NCBI GenBank assembly: GCA_037576195.1
Contig: CM075103.1
Location: 32,634,723-32,698,722 of the forward strand
Direction: 5' to 3'
DNA length: 64,000 bases
From: Phytoseiulus persimilis
Taxonomy: Eukaryota; Arthropoda; Arachnida; Mesostigmata; Phytoseiidae
The position numbers were made by a program, and so were the translations under genes. Of this stretch, positions 22,460-36,074 are shown piece after piece (the stretch's first letter is position 1; the number at the start of each line of letters is the position of its first letter). Below the pieces are notes generated by a model. That model saw only the letters and a program-made list of their open reading frames with translations, did no database searches and was not told where the DNA came from.

Positions 22460-22613
22460 CGACTCCACTGAAAACTGTTTTGGGAGGAAATCGTTGCTTC
22501 CTTCTCTGATCGCTTCGACGCCTGTGGTATTATTCAGTCTGCTCGGGTTGATCGGCGGCGTTACCTATGCATCGGCTTTTATGTGCGGTCACGAAGCCCT
22601 CCTGTGCGGTTAA
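22460..22613 (+). CDS. Candidate hydrophobic exon, weakly M6/PLP-like
   Basis: A short frame after a GGGCAG acceptor encodes CFGRKSLLPSLIAS, a long hydrophobic helix, and GGVTYASAFMCGHEALLC. It then meets a possible donor (TGTGCG|GTTAAG) or a TAA stop at 22611. The pairing of LIAS and CGHEAL around a transmembrane helix recalls the first helix of the proteolipid M6/PLP family, but about ten extra residues must be allowed. No partner exons were found nearby, so this may be chance or a fragment. Confidence 0.25.
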
Positions 22614-24300
22614 GCTTCCACAAGCTGAGGTAATCTTCACTTCCATGAGAAAACCATGTGAGCGGCAGCTTGGAACATGGCGTGAATAGGACTCCCTTGG
22701 CGGAAAGTACCGGTTTTCTGCTTCTGGATGAGGAAGGGGGTTCCTTGTCGCTCGCTACTGGGATAGTTTCAAACATGTCAGGGCACGCGTCAACGACTTC
22801 AAACGAGAACACTCGAGGGCGGCTTTCGGATCAGCTTCGGGGAACGATAGCTTTGCGACGACTCGGTTACGGCCACCGTTCGTCGGTTGAACCCCTGAAA
22901 GCTTTCCGAAGGAATCTTGAGATATCCCTTCGAGCGTCTCATCAGTCTCAAAGATAACTTGTTGCTTGGATCTCCTCAATCGATTGTCTGTTTCATCTTT
23001 ACTGGAGAAGGGCCGCCTATCTGTGCTGAGGGGCTCCATGGGGCGTCTCTATTGGTGAAAGAATTATCGGCCGTGCCGACCATGCCAACGTGATCTGTAA
23101 CTGGAACGGTTAAACTCCCTGTCTGTAGTCTCTCGGAACTCTTTCAAGATCAATGGATTCGGCAGACTGGCATCGCTTCAGCCTGCGGTTCTCCTCGTTG
23201 TAGGAACTCCGGATGGAAGAAACTCGCCCGTATTAAAGATTCTGCCGGATATTCTGATTCCCGGAGCCGGGGAATAGTTCCAGCGTTGCTCTGCCCGAAG
23301 ATTCGATGGCGCTAGATTCTCCCATTCCCCAAAGAGAGACAGAACTATGCTTCTGGGCAAGACTTCCCACGAAGTGTCGAGTCCGAGCTTGGTCGAGGAC
23401 GTGACGTCTAACGTGAACGAAATTAATTTAAAGATCAACGGGGGTACCCACCGCAAACTCCGTATCTTCCCATCGCTTCAGGCCGCTTGGGGTCAGGGAG
23501 AATTGTGGGAGTTTCATGCCGGAGTGATCCGGTATCAGACGTGAGAAACTTGGAACCGTGTTGTTAGCTATCGGTCGCATTGTTATCCCCGATAACAGAC
23601 CGAACATCGATTTGAGCGAGCCACGCTCCATACGCGGAATTCGAAGTCCTCGGAATCCGGTCGGGGCTCGAAATCTCAACAACATTCATAGATAGATTCT
23701 CCGAGAGGTCCTTCTGGAATTCCGAGAAGCAATGGTGAGAGCACGCATGCGGTACTTCGCAGAGAATGGCTTGTGAGCACCCCTCAGAGCTGGGGGAGTT
23801 CTCGTCAGGAAGAAGCCAAATAGCGTTTCGTTGGAGTGGATGCCTACTGTATCCTTGTAAGACAACTCCGGAGAAATCCTCAGCTTTGATTGGATGTGAT
23901 ACGATGATGCTTCTCTCGATTTCGGAAGTTCCTAATCGGTTCGTCTCAATCTCAGGCGACAAAACTCATCGCAGCTTTTCGAATTCGAAAGTCATGTTCG
24001 ATTACCTCGATCTCCGCACTGAATTGGGATCGAGTTTCGGGGCTTAGTCAACGAAGCACAATAGCAGTGGAGCCCGCAGGATCATTTTGTTGGATCAGCG
24101 TCTTCCTGTTTTGAACGAAGCAACAACCGTTCTCGATTGCAAAGGTGTCGTCCACGGTGAGATATTCTGTCACGGATGGGTCCAGTTCTGGAGTTCCCCT
24201 CCGAATTTCGGAATACCTGCAACTGAATTGCCTTCTCTTTCTTGACTGAATGGGAGATCCACAATATCTCCTTTTCCGCTCAGTCATCGATCGAATCTAG
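22614..24300. other. Unresolved region with open frames on both strands
   Basis: Protein-like open frames occur on both strands and overlap, for example minus 23564–23962 (VVLQGYSRHPLQRNAIW…), minus 22755–23039 (QQVIFETDETLEGISQD…), and plus 23766–24047. The minus frames could be exons of one gene, but I could not connect them through phase-compatible splice sites nor recognise a family. Confidence 0.25.
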
Positions 24301-27300
24301 CTTATCGTCGTAGCTTTTATTCACACGTACGGGAGCTTTGGGGTCGGCATGACAGTCATGTGATAAAAAGTCCGCTTCTTGTAGACCAACAGCTGACTTT
24401 GACGTGTGTAAGGTGGAGCTGGAGATTTAAACGGAGCGCCGCCGCCGTCATCATCATCATAACAACCACGACCGTCACTCTCGCACCATGCCTGCCATGA
24501 TCTCGAGGCAGCGTTTCGCTTCCGCCACGGGAAAACGATTCTCCGCTTGAAGAAGTTCTGTGGATTCCCAGAGCTTTTCCGGATCCAAAGCGAACTATGT
24601 CCGAGCGAAAAACACGCATACGCGTTTAGAAGAGCGGTTCGCAGCAGCTCTGGGAGACATCGAGCATCGACTTGTCGTCGGACATGTTTAGCAGAATGGT
24701 TTAGCAGACGACAGGACCCGTGTCGTCTGCTGATCATCGTGTCGTTCAGCGTCTTCCATAGCTCCTCTGCTGGGCTTCCTGCGTGTGTGTTTGGATGTGT
24801 GGTGGATGTGTGTGGTGCCTGCTGCTGCTGCTGCGGCTGCCTGGCTGCCATCCATCCAGCCACCCAGCCAGCTAGCGGTGCGGTGTGGTGTGTGAGATAG
24901 AGCAGGCGACGTGCTCGAATCGTTCGACTCGGCTTGAGAGGTGCAAAATCCAGCGAGGTCTTCCCAGAGAAGCCGAGCTTCTCTCGAATGCCGGTCTATC
25001 TCAACAGGCAACCCACTAGCACAACGCTCGTTCCGGACGTCTGGCCGAAGCGTAAAAGCCTCTATTTAAGGCATTCGGATCCTTGCACGGTGAGTTGTTC
25101 GACTAAGAGCAGGGGGTGAGGCCTAACCTCTCACGTGCTATCGGTTCAGCTCACCGCAGTGTCTAGTTCGATTGGAAAGCCTTCCGGACTAGCCTAGAAC
25201 GGTCCCGAGACCGACTTGGATGCCAGAAATCGGGAGCTAGAGGCATAGAAACATCGTTTTCTGGGTTGGGGCGGTACGAGGGGCGCGAACCGGGCACGTC
25301 ATGGATACCAGCAGGCAGCAGGCATGCGCGTCGTGCAGTGGCACCACGTTTCGCAGCGGTGGTAGGAAGAGCTCATTTTCGTGGCTAGAAAACAACCTCG
25401 TTGTCGTCAGGGTCAGTCTGCCGCTAGAGCAGTGCCAGCAGCAGCAGTGGAAAGCGTAACCGGGCGGTAAGCAGCAGTCAACGCTGGTCGACGGATGAGC
25501 GAACGAACTTCGGAACGTGTGCTGGAACAGGCACACAGTGCATTTCTGTCTATTTAACTGAAGCCGCTGTGTCCGTGGCTGATGAAGATTTGTCTTCTGG
25601 TCCAGGAACAAGTTCTTCGACCTATCAAGTACCGCGTGCGATAGGGAGGGAGACTGCACCGTAGAGTCAGCTGCTCTAACTCCTCCTCGGTGTTAGCGAG
25701 TGTGAACAAGCCGAAAGATTCGCGGAAGGAAAGCAACGGCTCGCACGAGAACGTCAAAGACTTCTTTCTGCTGTCTTCTGCTGTAGCGGCTCGCTGCTGC
25801 AGCCACCAGTCACTGTGAGTGTGTGTGGGGAGCAGAAGGAGCTCCGCCACGAGGTGGCCACGACCGACAAACTCACACCGCAAGCTGTGATTCGTGGCAG
25901 AACAACGTGCGTCCGAACAAACAACGCAACCAAGGGTCGGCGTCGACCTGTGGTGATCGCAGTTTGCAATACCGAACACCGTGCCGGATTCCTCGAGCTA
26001 GCTTGATCTTGACAGCGCCCCTCCGATTCGAAACGGAGCCGGAGAACCCCGCCTGCAGCCTTCCCTCTCTGTGTTCTGTGCCGGTTTCTGAAGAGTTCCG
26101 GCTGGACTTGACCCTCCGGAAAATCTCCTGCGGCCGATGCCGTTGCTGTGTCGTTGTTACGCGAGTTTTGCGAAGTGAGTCAACTCAGCGCTAAACAATC
26201 GGAAGCTTCTGGATCTGACGTGACCGAGATCTGCGAGTCTGTCAGGTTCTCCGGAGCCCGAGAATTGCGTTTTTTGAAGTGCCTCAGGCCGCTACTTCAA
26301 CGAGGTCTTGTGAAACAGCTCGTGCATGCACGACTCCGGGAGAAAGTTGTAACCGCTACTCCTGCCGCTCCGTTCGGAAGTTCGTTGTCGTGTAGCAATA
26401 CGTGAGAGAATCCGTCGTGAGTCCGTCGAGTGCGTTAGTGAAGGCTCAGCTAGACACACGACAGCAACAACGACGACGACGACAGACGGGTGAGGACATT
26501 CGCAGAGAGAGAGTATGCTCTCCGTTCTGAGCAGCTCTAGCGGCCTCCAGCAGCCGATGGTAAGCGACCAAACTAACGAGCAACCACCAAGAGTTAGACA
26601 GTGGCAGGGTGGCTTTCCACTGAGAAGCGTCTCCACGGAAATACTTTTCCTCATTCATTCGGCCGGAGAGCCAGTGTAACGATTCCGAACAAACGAACGC
26701 ACAAACGAGCGAACAACAGAATCTGGTGACCGCGAGAGAGTCGGCTGGCTCGGCATCCTCAGACTGCAACATTGCTCGCAACCGGGGCCTGTGATGACTG
26801 TTGGACGTTGTTGCTGTTGTTGTTGTTTTTGAGACTGGGCCGCGAGTGTCCGTTGTTCCTCGGAGTGGTTTTGTTTCTTCGGATGTTAGCGAGTGTTTGT
26901 GTGTGTGAACGAGTGTTTGTATACGCGTATATACAGCCGTATCTGTATATATGAACAAGCACAAACACCGTCAATAGCGTTGGAACCGACGAAAGTGCAG
27001 TGCCGACGTGGAAGCGTAATTGGCTTCGGTCAAGTTCACTGGGTGTCGTTGCCTCAAGCCGCACATAATCAGTTCAACACGTGATTCTCTCAACGACAGC
27101 CTTCTGGCGTTGTTCTCAGTTTCCGAACTTCTCATCCGATTCGAAAGTGCCCTACGTCCGAGAGAAGGCGGCTGCTGACATGACAACCGACTTGCTCGGA
27201 AGACTCGATCTCATGCAGCCCTGGCTAAGAGTTAGTATCTACATTTTTTGTTTGTTGTGGAATCCTTGGATGATCACTTTCGATGCATCTCGCTCGGGGT

Positions 27301-30300
27301 AGAGATTTGATGAGAGCATGACAAGTATCCTGCGGCTCTCATCGAATAGCCTCCTGGAGTTGATATAAGCAGTCCCGACGCCGTGTTCTGTTCTGAAGCG
27401 ATGGCCCGCACGGAGGGTAGGTTTGGCTCTCGCACACCCCGGAAGCCCACGTATTCCCGATTTTTCCCGCTCCATATCTGGGAACCATAACCCTCCGGGC
27501 TCTTGGGATCCGACGGGGACAGGAGTTTGGTCGCATTCGATCGTTGAGTAGACTTCATGGTGGGCTTGAGAGATTCCGGTTCCCTAAAGTGCCTCAAAAA
27601 TCGCGAAGGTCAAGCGATGAAATTTTGCATGGGAACGAGGTTCCTTGCGATTGGATCACGGTTCGGCGGGTCCCCCTCGCCCAGCGTGTACGCTCGCTCG
27701 CAGGCACGCACACGTTGAGCGGATTAAGTAGTGATAGAATTATATCTGGCTGCCGATTGGGAAGCTCCGGCGCAAGAAGTTCCGCGAAACTAACTCAGTC
27801 GAGGTTATCGTGGGATATCGAAATTCCGACGATCTTCTAGCGTGGGAGTCAGCTTCGAGATAGTCTAAAGTCGAGCTGTCGGCAAGTTGTGAGTTGTTTC
27901 GTCCCCGCTCGATTGTCCGCTTAGAAATGCGCTGAGTCATCTGAGCCTTCTCCAAAGGCCAACTGAACTTTTGGAAGCATGAGAGGACACCGCTTGTTTT
28001 TTACTCTCCACTTTCTAGACCCGTTCGTTCCTTCATGGGAGTGCCTAGCTTGCCGATGTTGCTCCTGAACGGCATGCCCTCATCATGGGTCACGTTCAGG
28101 TATGCTGCCTTGAATTCGAGAAAGTTCTCCGGGCCGAACGTTGGTGAATCCCACGCGGTATCTGAACAGGGAGGACTTTGAGTCGTTGGAAAACTAGTTT
28201 CGCAACGCCAATGCTTCGACTATCGCGTTGTTGACGCAGCTCATCGAGTCTGTGTCGATCCCGCCAGACGAGAGGCAATAATTCGAGCTCTTTCTAGTTC
28301 TTATCTCCGATCGCAAGTTCACGGCTACTCGAGCCGTCTGGATAACTGACGGAACTTCTCACTGAATCATCTCATCTTGAAACGCGTCGATCGAATTTCA
28401 AACTTCGATCGTGCTGCAGACTCGCATCATGCTTTTCATTGATGCGCCTATCTGGCTCGTTGAAGGAACCGTTACGAAGTTCATCGACGATTTGCATGGT
28501 GTGTCAGAACCGTTATCAGTCAACGCCGTATCTAATCAGACGCCATCTATCGTACGGTGCAGCGTTTTCTCGAGTTTTAAACGCTGGAAAAATGGAAAGC
28601 CGAACCGCGACAAACCCAACATGTTCAGCTCACGTCGCGCGATGTCGAACGACCGGCGTCCGGTGAGCCCAAACGGCAAGGTTCCAGAATTCAGAAATCG
28701 AAACGACTGCTCCGGTTTTTCTCGGTTATCTGTGCGCAGACATGATTAATAATCCCGAGTGGACTCCGTCGCCGGCGGCAGTGCAACGTTGAGCGAAAGC
28801 AGGCAGCATGTGACCTACAGTGAGTGAGACAACGGGAAGTTTGACGTCACATGAGCATCGTGATGTGGTTGACGGCGAAGGGGCAGCAGCAGCAGCAGCT
28901 CATCATGGAACGACTCTCGCTCGACTGGAGATTGTATGCACATGTTGTTCGGCAACGCGACGCGCCGAGCCACGCGCCGTCTGTTCCCCAGCCCAACTAT
29001 CGGGACCCGGGTGATCGTCTGCGGGACCTTTTCACGATCGTCCCGTTTGGATTGTCTCACGAGCACCTCGACGCGTGCTGGACATCGTCGGCGGCTCACC
29101 TCTCGACTCACTGGGGTTACGGGGGGGGGGGGGCTAGGTCATCAATTCGCCGGGTTGGAGAGCTGCTGCGGCTCCGAACTCGTCCCGCCGAGGCTTTCGA
29201 AAATGTAGATGACGTCGACGGGAATCCACCCTCGACAATGCAGCCGGAGATCGGTTTTCGCCCTCGAGTCATGCTCTCGCGGCTGCGGTTGCGATCCCCG
29301 TTCGTGGCCTGGCTACATCCCCCGATCGGGACGCCCGCGCGGATGTTGGTCAAATGTGGGATTGTAGAAATCGCCTCGCAGCCGCGGATTGCGGTTTAAT
29401 TGTTTCTGCTTTGTCGTCCACGGGGAACGCTGACGATAAACTAGCCAGGGCGGACGGGCGAAGCTGTTAATCCGGTGCGGCTTCCAGGCGGTCAGACCGG
29501 CAGTGTCGTTCTTCTGGGCCACTTTCGTTTCGTTGCTTCCTGATTGCGCTGCCTGGATTTTCTGCCGCGCCGGATCGAATCGCTCAAGTTTGTATTTTTT
29601 CTGATGTGCCCAGTCATGAGAGTGACCTTCAGTGCGCGCGCACGGATTTCTCGCTCAAAGGCTGACTGACAGACTGCTTCTACGGGGAGGATTTCCTGAA
29701 GCGCTCGTCGCCGGCTCGCTGTGGCATCATGCGCCGCTGTCCACCGCGGTCTCTTTAACGAGAGGAGCGCACACGAGTGATCGTCCCGAATGAATCCACG
29801 CTCGCTCGACAGTGCGCTCCCGGCACTAAAACTGTGATCTTCTTCGGGGTCGAGGTGTCGGTCGTGGTTTCGATGATCTTCATGCAAGTCGACACATTGA
29901 TCCGATCAGCTGACTGACTAGCTGACGAAGCGCGGGAGTGAGTGACATTAGAACGAACAGTTTGACGAACAGTTTCGCGGAGGGCTTGACACAGATTTTT
30001 TCGCGATCGACAGCATGTGATTCGCTCCAGGTTGCATGCCTGTCTGCCTGCCGCCTAGTCGCTACGGTGGCGTGGTCCGCGTGTTTACTAGACTATATTT
30101 GAACATCTGTCTTCTGTCGCAATCCCAGTATCGAGCTTTCCAAAGCCGGCTACTAGTTCTGATTTACACCTATTTGGGAGACGACGACCCATCGGTTCCT
30201 GCAGCCGAGGGAGCGCGCGTTCCCATCTCGGCGGCGGAACAGTTTAGGTCGCAATCGATTCTCCACCGGAGAACACCCGGGAATCGTCACCGTTCCCGAT

Positions 30301-33300
30301 TCGGAAGTCGGTGTTGGGAGTTACTCACTGGGTCTTTACCCAAGTCTACCCGGTTCTCTAGCTATCCGTTGTGGGTTGATGTAGCCTTATGTGTGTTAGA
30401 ACACGAAGGAAGAAAAAATGGCTGGCCTCGGGCCATTTCTGTTGAAATTGCGAAGTGCGAACGCCACCGTTTGTGACCAATGTTGTCGTCGCCAGAGGTT
30501 TCGGGAGAGAGCGGGCGGGGGTTCGGACTGGGCCAAGGCAGCGCAACTGGATCGTTGGACGCGTTTCTTAGGGTGACCAACGACAGGATACCGAACGCGT
30601 TGCGCACGCGATGATTGTTCCTGCGATTACCACGGCAGCCGCACGTACAGAGGGTCCGTGATTCGGAACTCTCCGCGAACCGGGAACTCGAGACGCGGAC
30701 AGAGCCGAACCGGTATCGGAGAACCTCCGGGACTGCGGAACTCCGATCTCGTCTTCCGAATCTGCGCGAGGGCGGTGGCTCAACGAGGCATTTTGCGAGG
30801 GTAGCTCGAGCTCGGCGAACCGGACGACCCTCGCGAGATAGTCAGTGGATAGTCGGCCGGTCTTCCGAAAGGCACCAGGTTCATTTCGACGCGGAAGTAG
30901 CTCTGACTCAACCGACATCTACCGCTCGCGTCTCGGTAAAAGGAAGACGCTGCTGCATCGTTGGTCTCTTTGTTGTTAACCCAGCAAGGAGTGGCGGCAG
31001 CAGGCGTAAGGGGAAGGTATTTTTAGTAAACAAGTTGTCCTCTGCTCGCGTCTTTGGCTTCGCCGGTTCGCTAACTCACTCACTCACTGGTCTGGCCATT
31101 CAAATCGGCGACGAATCTCCGGACCAGGGCTTCCTTTTTGAAAACCCTCAGAAACCGAGGGGAGTGCGGCGGGCTGCAACCCGTCTCCACCAACTAATGA
31201 ATTTGATGACGGTGCTTCTTCTTTCTAGCGAGGTATCATGCATGAACTCTTCGAGAGACACTGAACGAAAATATTTTTGTTACAAACGCCTCTTCCCGCT
31301 GGAGCTGTCGGACACGTGCTCGCCGGCTCTTGTTCCGTCGGCATTGACGTCTTGCGCGCAGTAGCTGTAGAGCTCCAATTCAGCCTGGGATCCGAGAAAA
31401 TTCGTCGGCGCATCTCGCGGAGTCGCTGAAACTTCCCGGAGGGATTCCCTGAATTCTAGCCCGTTCCTCCTTTGCGAGAACCCGCAGAAAAAGCACGCGA
31501 AGCGATACAATGGGAAAAACGAACAGAACTTCGAGCCAGTTGTGGACATTTTCTGCGGACTCCAGAGAGCCCCGATACGTCGGGCTCATGGCACTCGCGA
31601 TGGTACATGCGACCACGGAGCCTGGTGAATTTCCGAGAGCTCCTCTGCCGCGAGCTCGCCGTACTGTCTGGGTAGATCGTCGACTAGATCGAAAGAATCC
31701 GAACGGAACGGGAATACTATCACAACCGCGAAACCTGGTTACGGCGGTCGTGGAAATCTCGGATGGTGAGCGGCAGACGCTCGGGATCTGGAATCAAGAG
31801 CGACCGATCTTTCGCTGTGTCCAGTTCCAGGCTGCGACCTACATCTTGACATCTGAGCAAAGCGTTTTGTTGTCGGCTCGTCAGTACTGTCGTTAGTTCG
31901 AATGATTGTGACTCTTCTCGCGATCCGCACCGCCGACGTCCGCCCTGGACGTCTTCGCCAAGTCGACAGAGTGGCTGGAGAACGGAAGAGCGAGCGAATC
32001 TCGGTGACCGAGGCTTTTATCTGTGCGCACCTACATAACGAAACGCTCACTCCGTTCTATTGACAAGACGAGCCAGCTTGAGCGACCTTGGCTGGACCGA
32101 CTGCCTGAACGGGCGGAAACTGACCACTCGCCGTTGTGGCATTCAACGGAACGTGCAACGAACCAACAAACAGACGGAAGACACCCGGCTAGCTCAACGA
32201 AGTGTCCCAACCGAAAAACATCGCGAAATTCCATTGCGGCAACCGTCGGCAGAGGCCCGGCGAGAAACTCCGTCGCTGTTGAGTTTGGAGCGAGTTCGAT
32301 CCGGGACCGTACCAATGTCTTGGGTACTGCGGAACCATGATGTCGCTTCGGGCACACGAGTCTAAAGCTCGACCAGACCTGAATTCGGCCACGAGGTTCG
32401 GTCATCTTGAACCGCACGAAGAGAAGTCAACACGAGCTGGTTGCGGTCGCACCGAGAATACTCCGCGTCGGAGCCAGTAAGGTTTCTGGAGAGGCCTGTC
32501 TGGCCATGGGACACGTGCCGCATAATCGAGGTCAGATCTTCCGGAGTCCTCTCGAGCGTCGGGTCCAACTCGTGCCTGGATGCGAGCTCGACTTTTTTTC
32601 GCTCAAGATGGTGGCCAGGTGCTTCTATGATGTGGGTAGGAACTGTTTTTGGGTTTTAACCTTCGGAAGTCGGAAGTTCCGTCTTTGGCGCTTCTGAAGT
32701 TCAAAAGTCGAAGGCTCAAAACAACGTCCTGTAGTTTCCGAGGCTCGACCGTGACGACGTCGATTCTCAAACCGAGAACTCTCGTTCGATTCTGCCGTAA
32801 CTCACGGATTATTACGATATTTCCCAAACCACTACTGCGGAATTCAATTAAGAGTCAGCCCTCGTGGCGGTTGGCGTCGTGGTCGTGGCAGCGATGTTGG
32901 TCATCATTGGCTTTGGCAAAACGGATTTTCTGTGAGTCTCGCTCACGGCTTACCGTCATTTGTGCCATCCGGAGAGAATCTGTCGGCTTTGCTCTTGTTG
33001 TGCAGTGAGAGCTAACGCTGAAGCCTCGCGCAGGCTCGCTGAGTGAGGATCGAAATTCTCGGGGACATCTGCGAATGTTCAGAATTATCGATGAATGCGA
33101 TCGTACGGCTCTGCTCTCGAAATCCAGTTTGACCGGTCGAACTCATGGTCTCGTCTGCGTCCCCGATCAGAGTTGAACCCGAGCTCCTGCTCCCGGTGCT
33201 GGGGAATGGTGGAGATCCGAAAGTGGGCTTTCCGCTCGAAAAGATGTCCCGAAGGATGACTTCGCCCGGGAGAATTCTCAGGTGGACGACCTCTCGCAGC

Positions 33301-36000
33301 GGGTCCCCGAGATCGACCGGCACCAACAATGCTGTGCGTCTAGATCTGGGCGATGCCTTCCGACTCTGGATATATTCTCGATAGTCTCTTTCTGAGGTAG
33401 TCCGAACATTGGTCCATTTGAGCCGGCTGCCCTCGTGTGCCTGTTTCTCTTCCGCCGTCCGGCTGTGGTCGTTTAGGCATACGGGCAACCGGCGGACAGA
33501 GGGTCAATCTGCAGTCTGTTTCCATGCGATGGGCATTGATCCTGAAAGAAGACGGAGCCATGGAGCAAATTAATGATGAGCTGCCACGCAAACTGTAGTT
33601 CGCCGAGATAGACGCCGGTGATTGGATCTCCCGATAGACCTTTTGTGCCTCTTCGCGCTCACATCTGTAGCGACCAATGTCTCCCGTTGACAGCGGGGAC
33701 TAACGTCGGCAGCGGTTCAGGGCCTTCTGTCATACCCTGTGCAAATGCGTTCTCGAAGAGGATGCCTCAATCGGAGAGAGTCGAAACCGAAAGCTCGCCA
33801 AACGAGGGAAACGTTCAACTCCGCCAGTGGAACTCGTCGAAATACCCCTCAAACAGGACCGCTCGCCGGCTGAAGACGCGGCTGTTCATGACGATGACGA
33901 CCGCTGCCTCTATCGGAGCTGTTCCGATTTATTCCTGGTGATAATCGCGGTAATAATCAAGGGCCTGGGGCGGCGCGACGAGGTGAGCTCGGCAGAAGAA
34001 AGATGCCGGACGAAAAACGGGAAACCGAGTTACTCCAGCGCACTGAACCCATCGTCAGACAGCGGAGCGACTACCGACCGACCGACCCGACGACCGAGCG
34101 ACCGGGTAAACAGAAAGACGGTCGGTCAGCTTGCCTGCCGGTTATGGCCAACCGTCGACGAGAAAACGCCGGTGGAGTTTGTCCCGGGGTCGGCTCCGAT
34201 CGGAGTCGGTCTACCCGCTACCAGTGTTGCGCTCACAAAGCGACAGCGTGGTGTTTGTGCCACGTGGGAGCGCTCCGGTTCTTCTGGCTGGAACAGGTTC
34301 CCCTCCGTTCGACTTCACACTTCGGCATATTTTCCAGTTCCCGCTCGATCCCGGGAGTGGACTCGGAACGCAAAAGTCTTATTGGCGGTGTGAATGGCTG
34401 TGTTCAAGCGATTTCGATGCGGTTCGATTGAAAAATCCCACAACGATCCTTCAAAACGTGGCATGAACCTATGACGTCACTATCCACCTGAGAATTGTTG
34501 AGAAGAGCGAAACTCAGTCAAGAGTTTTTCCTGTTCATCGAATTCAAGGGCGATCAATAAGAAGCTGATTCAGGAACTCGTTGTATGAAATCACGACCGT
34601 TTTAGACGCGAACTGCAGCCACGTCCGTGAGCGGCAGAACATACCGCGCGATGCTTTTTCTGTCTGAGAAAAATTACGGAACTGGACTCGCAATGTTCAC
34701 CCACTCGTGATTTCGTTTCACTTGCTGAACACTCAGGGTTTCTTCGAGTGCTCCAGCTTATCAGCTGTCTCGGTCTTCTCCCTAAACCCACCCACTGTAT
34801 CTATAAGACGACGACGAAGACAACGACGGATGAATGCACGTAGCTGGTGATCCTGATTCGTCAACAACCCCCTCCGCGGCGGCTGGCCAATAGTTAGCCA
34901 TCCGACTGGAGCATTGACGAGCAGTTATCCAGAAAGCGTGCTGGAAACGTGGATATCTAGACGTTGCTGTTTCAAAGCACAGCCGGCAGCAACTTAGTGT
35001 GGTCGTTGATGTCTCATCAAGTAGCTATGGCTGAAGGAAAAAACTGGGAGGAAGTCTCCTCCGCTTCGGCTCCGAAATGCCGGGATCGTTACCGGAAAAC
35101 ATCAGACACGATGTTTGGACTCGATGCAAAAGTATAGGAAACGAAATGGATCGAGGGTTTTTTGCGGCCCGGCAACTGCGTCTTATGCCATCCGACTGAC
35201 ATTTTTTTCCTCTTCTCGTCGTGCTCCCATAGGTTATAGTTAGCTGTTGCCGATGACGACGAAGAGCAAGCAGCATCGCTGTTTTGGCCATAGTTTGACC
35301 TTAGCAACGTCAAAAAACACTGCCGAACAGATACTGCAAATACAGGCATGCACCCGGATACAGTAAATACATCCAGAGCCCTGTCCTAGACAGATGGAAG
35401 CTGAGCGCTGCTGAAAGCGAGATCCACGTCCTTTTGTCAATGGCAAGCCGGTATGCCTTGACTCCGGCCAACGGCGTCGCGTAGTATTGCCGATTATCGT
35501 CGTCGTCGAGGCGACGCCGAAGTGTTTGAACGCGCCCCGTCAACGTTTCGTGAATGCTACCCCGATCGAAACCAAATCTGGATCAGGTTGTTGATGTATC
35601 TCCGTACAGATTGGACGCTCGCTAGTTCATCGGTCCGTCGGCTAGTTGCCGCTGTAGCACTGGTTTGTTACTACAAACGCCCTTGTCGCATGACAACGCG
35701 TCGTGCTTCTGATCTGACGAAAGCAGATCATGATTACGAGAACTATTCATGGTCTTGACAACATTGATCTCGTGGACGTTGCGCAACAGGTTCGGTTATG
35801 TTCGGTGATCCATCCCGTGCATGCATCCCGTTCGGTATGCGAGGGATATCTGCTAGAAACTCCGTGAAGAGCCATGGTTGACTGTCATCCAGGTTCCGAT
35901 CAGGATGAATCGTTCGCCAGTTGGTCGAGTTCGAACACTTGCTCTTTCTCGAGCTGGTTGGGAAGAACTTCTTCTCGGAATACTGTAGAAGAATCAGAAG
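24301..36000. other. Long stretch without recognised coding exons
   Basis: The stretch has simple-sequence patches: GTGTGT and GCTGCT near 24780–24835, GTTGTT near 26803–26827, CAGCAG near 28880–28900, poly-G at 29121–29133, and GACCGACC near 34070–34105. Long open frames such as 30615–31364 (+) are arginine- and serine-rich without domain features, as expected from CG-containing non-coding DNA. Because pumilio's first recognised coding exon at 36752 begins with a splice acceptor, part of this stretch is probably its 5' UTR exons, promoter and first intron. I cannot place them. Confidence 0.4.
29121..29133 (+). repeat. Poly-G homopolymer (13 nt)
   Basis: Thirteen consecutive G residues in a GC-rich stretch upstream of pumilio. 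Confidence 0.9.
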
Positions 36001-36074
36001 TATCATCGAGTCGATCGATGGATGTGACGAGTGATGGGAACTGAGACAAGGTGACTCCTTCAGCTTCTGGACCG

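Noticed and set aside
24321-24863. 180-codon minus-strand frame with a glutamine run and histidine/threonine repeats
   Set aside because: The repeats derive from GCTGCT and GTGTGT simple sequence, and no recognisable domain or splice context supports it.
26944-26951. Second TGTATATA Pumilio-type element
   Set aside because: It lies in a TA-rich simple sequence outside any recognised transcript, so a regulatory role cannot be supported.
30615-31364. 249-codon plus-strand open frame, the longest in the window
   Set aside because: It is arginine- and serine-rich, lacks domain, helix or motif features, and sits in GC-rich non-coding sequence. It looks like a frame free of stops by composition.
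33827-34393. 188-codon plus-strand open frame
   Set aside because: It starts with a non-ATG codon, overlaps two other long frames on the same strand, and covers a GACC simple repeat. Coding is unlikely.
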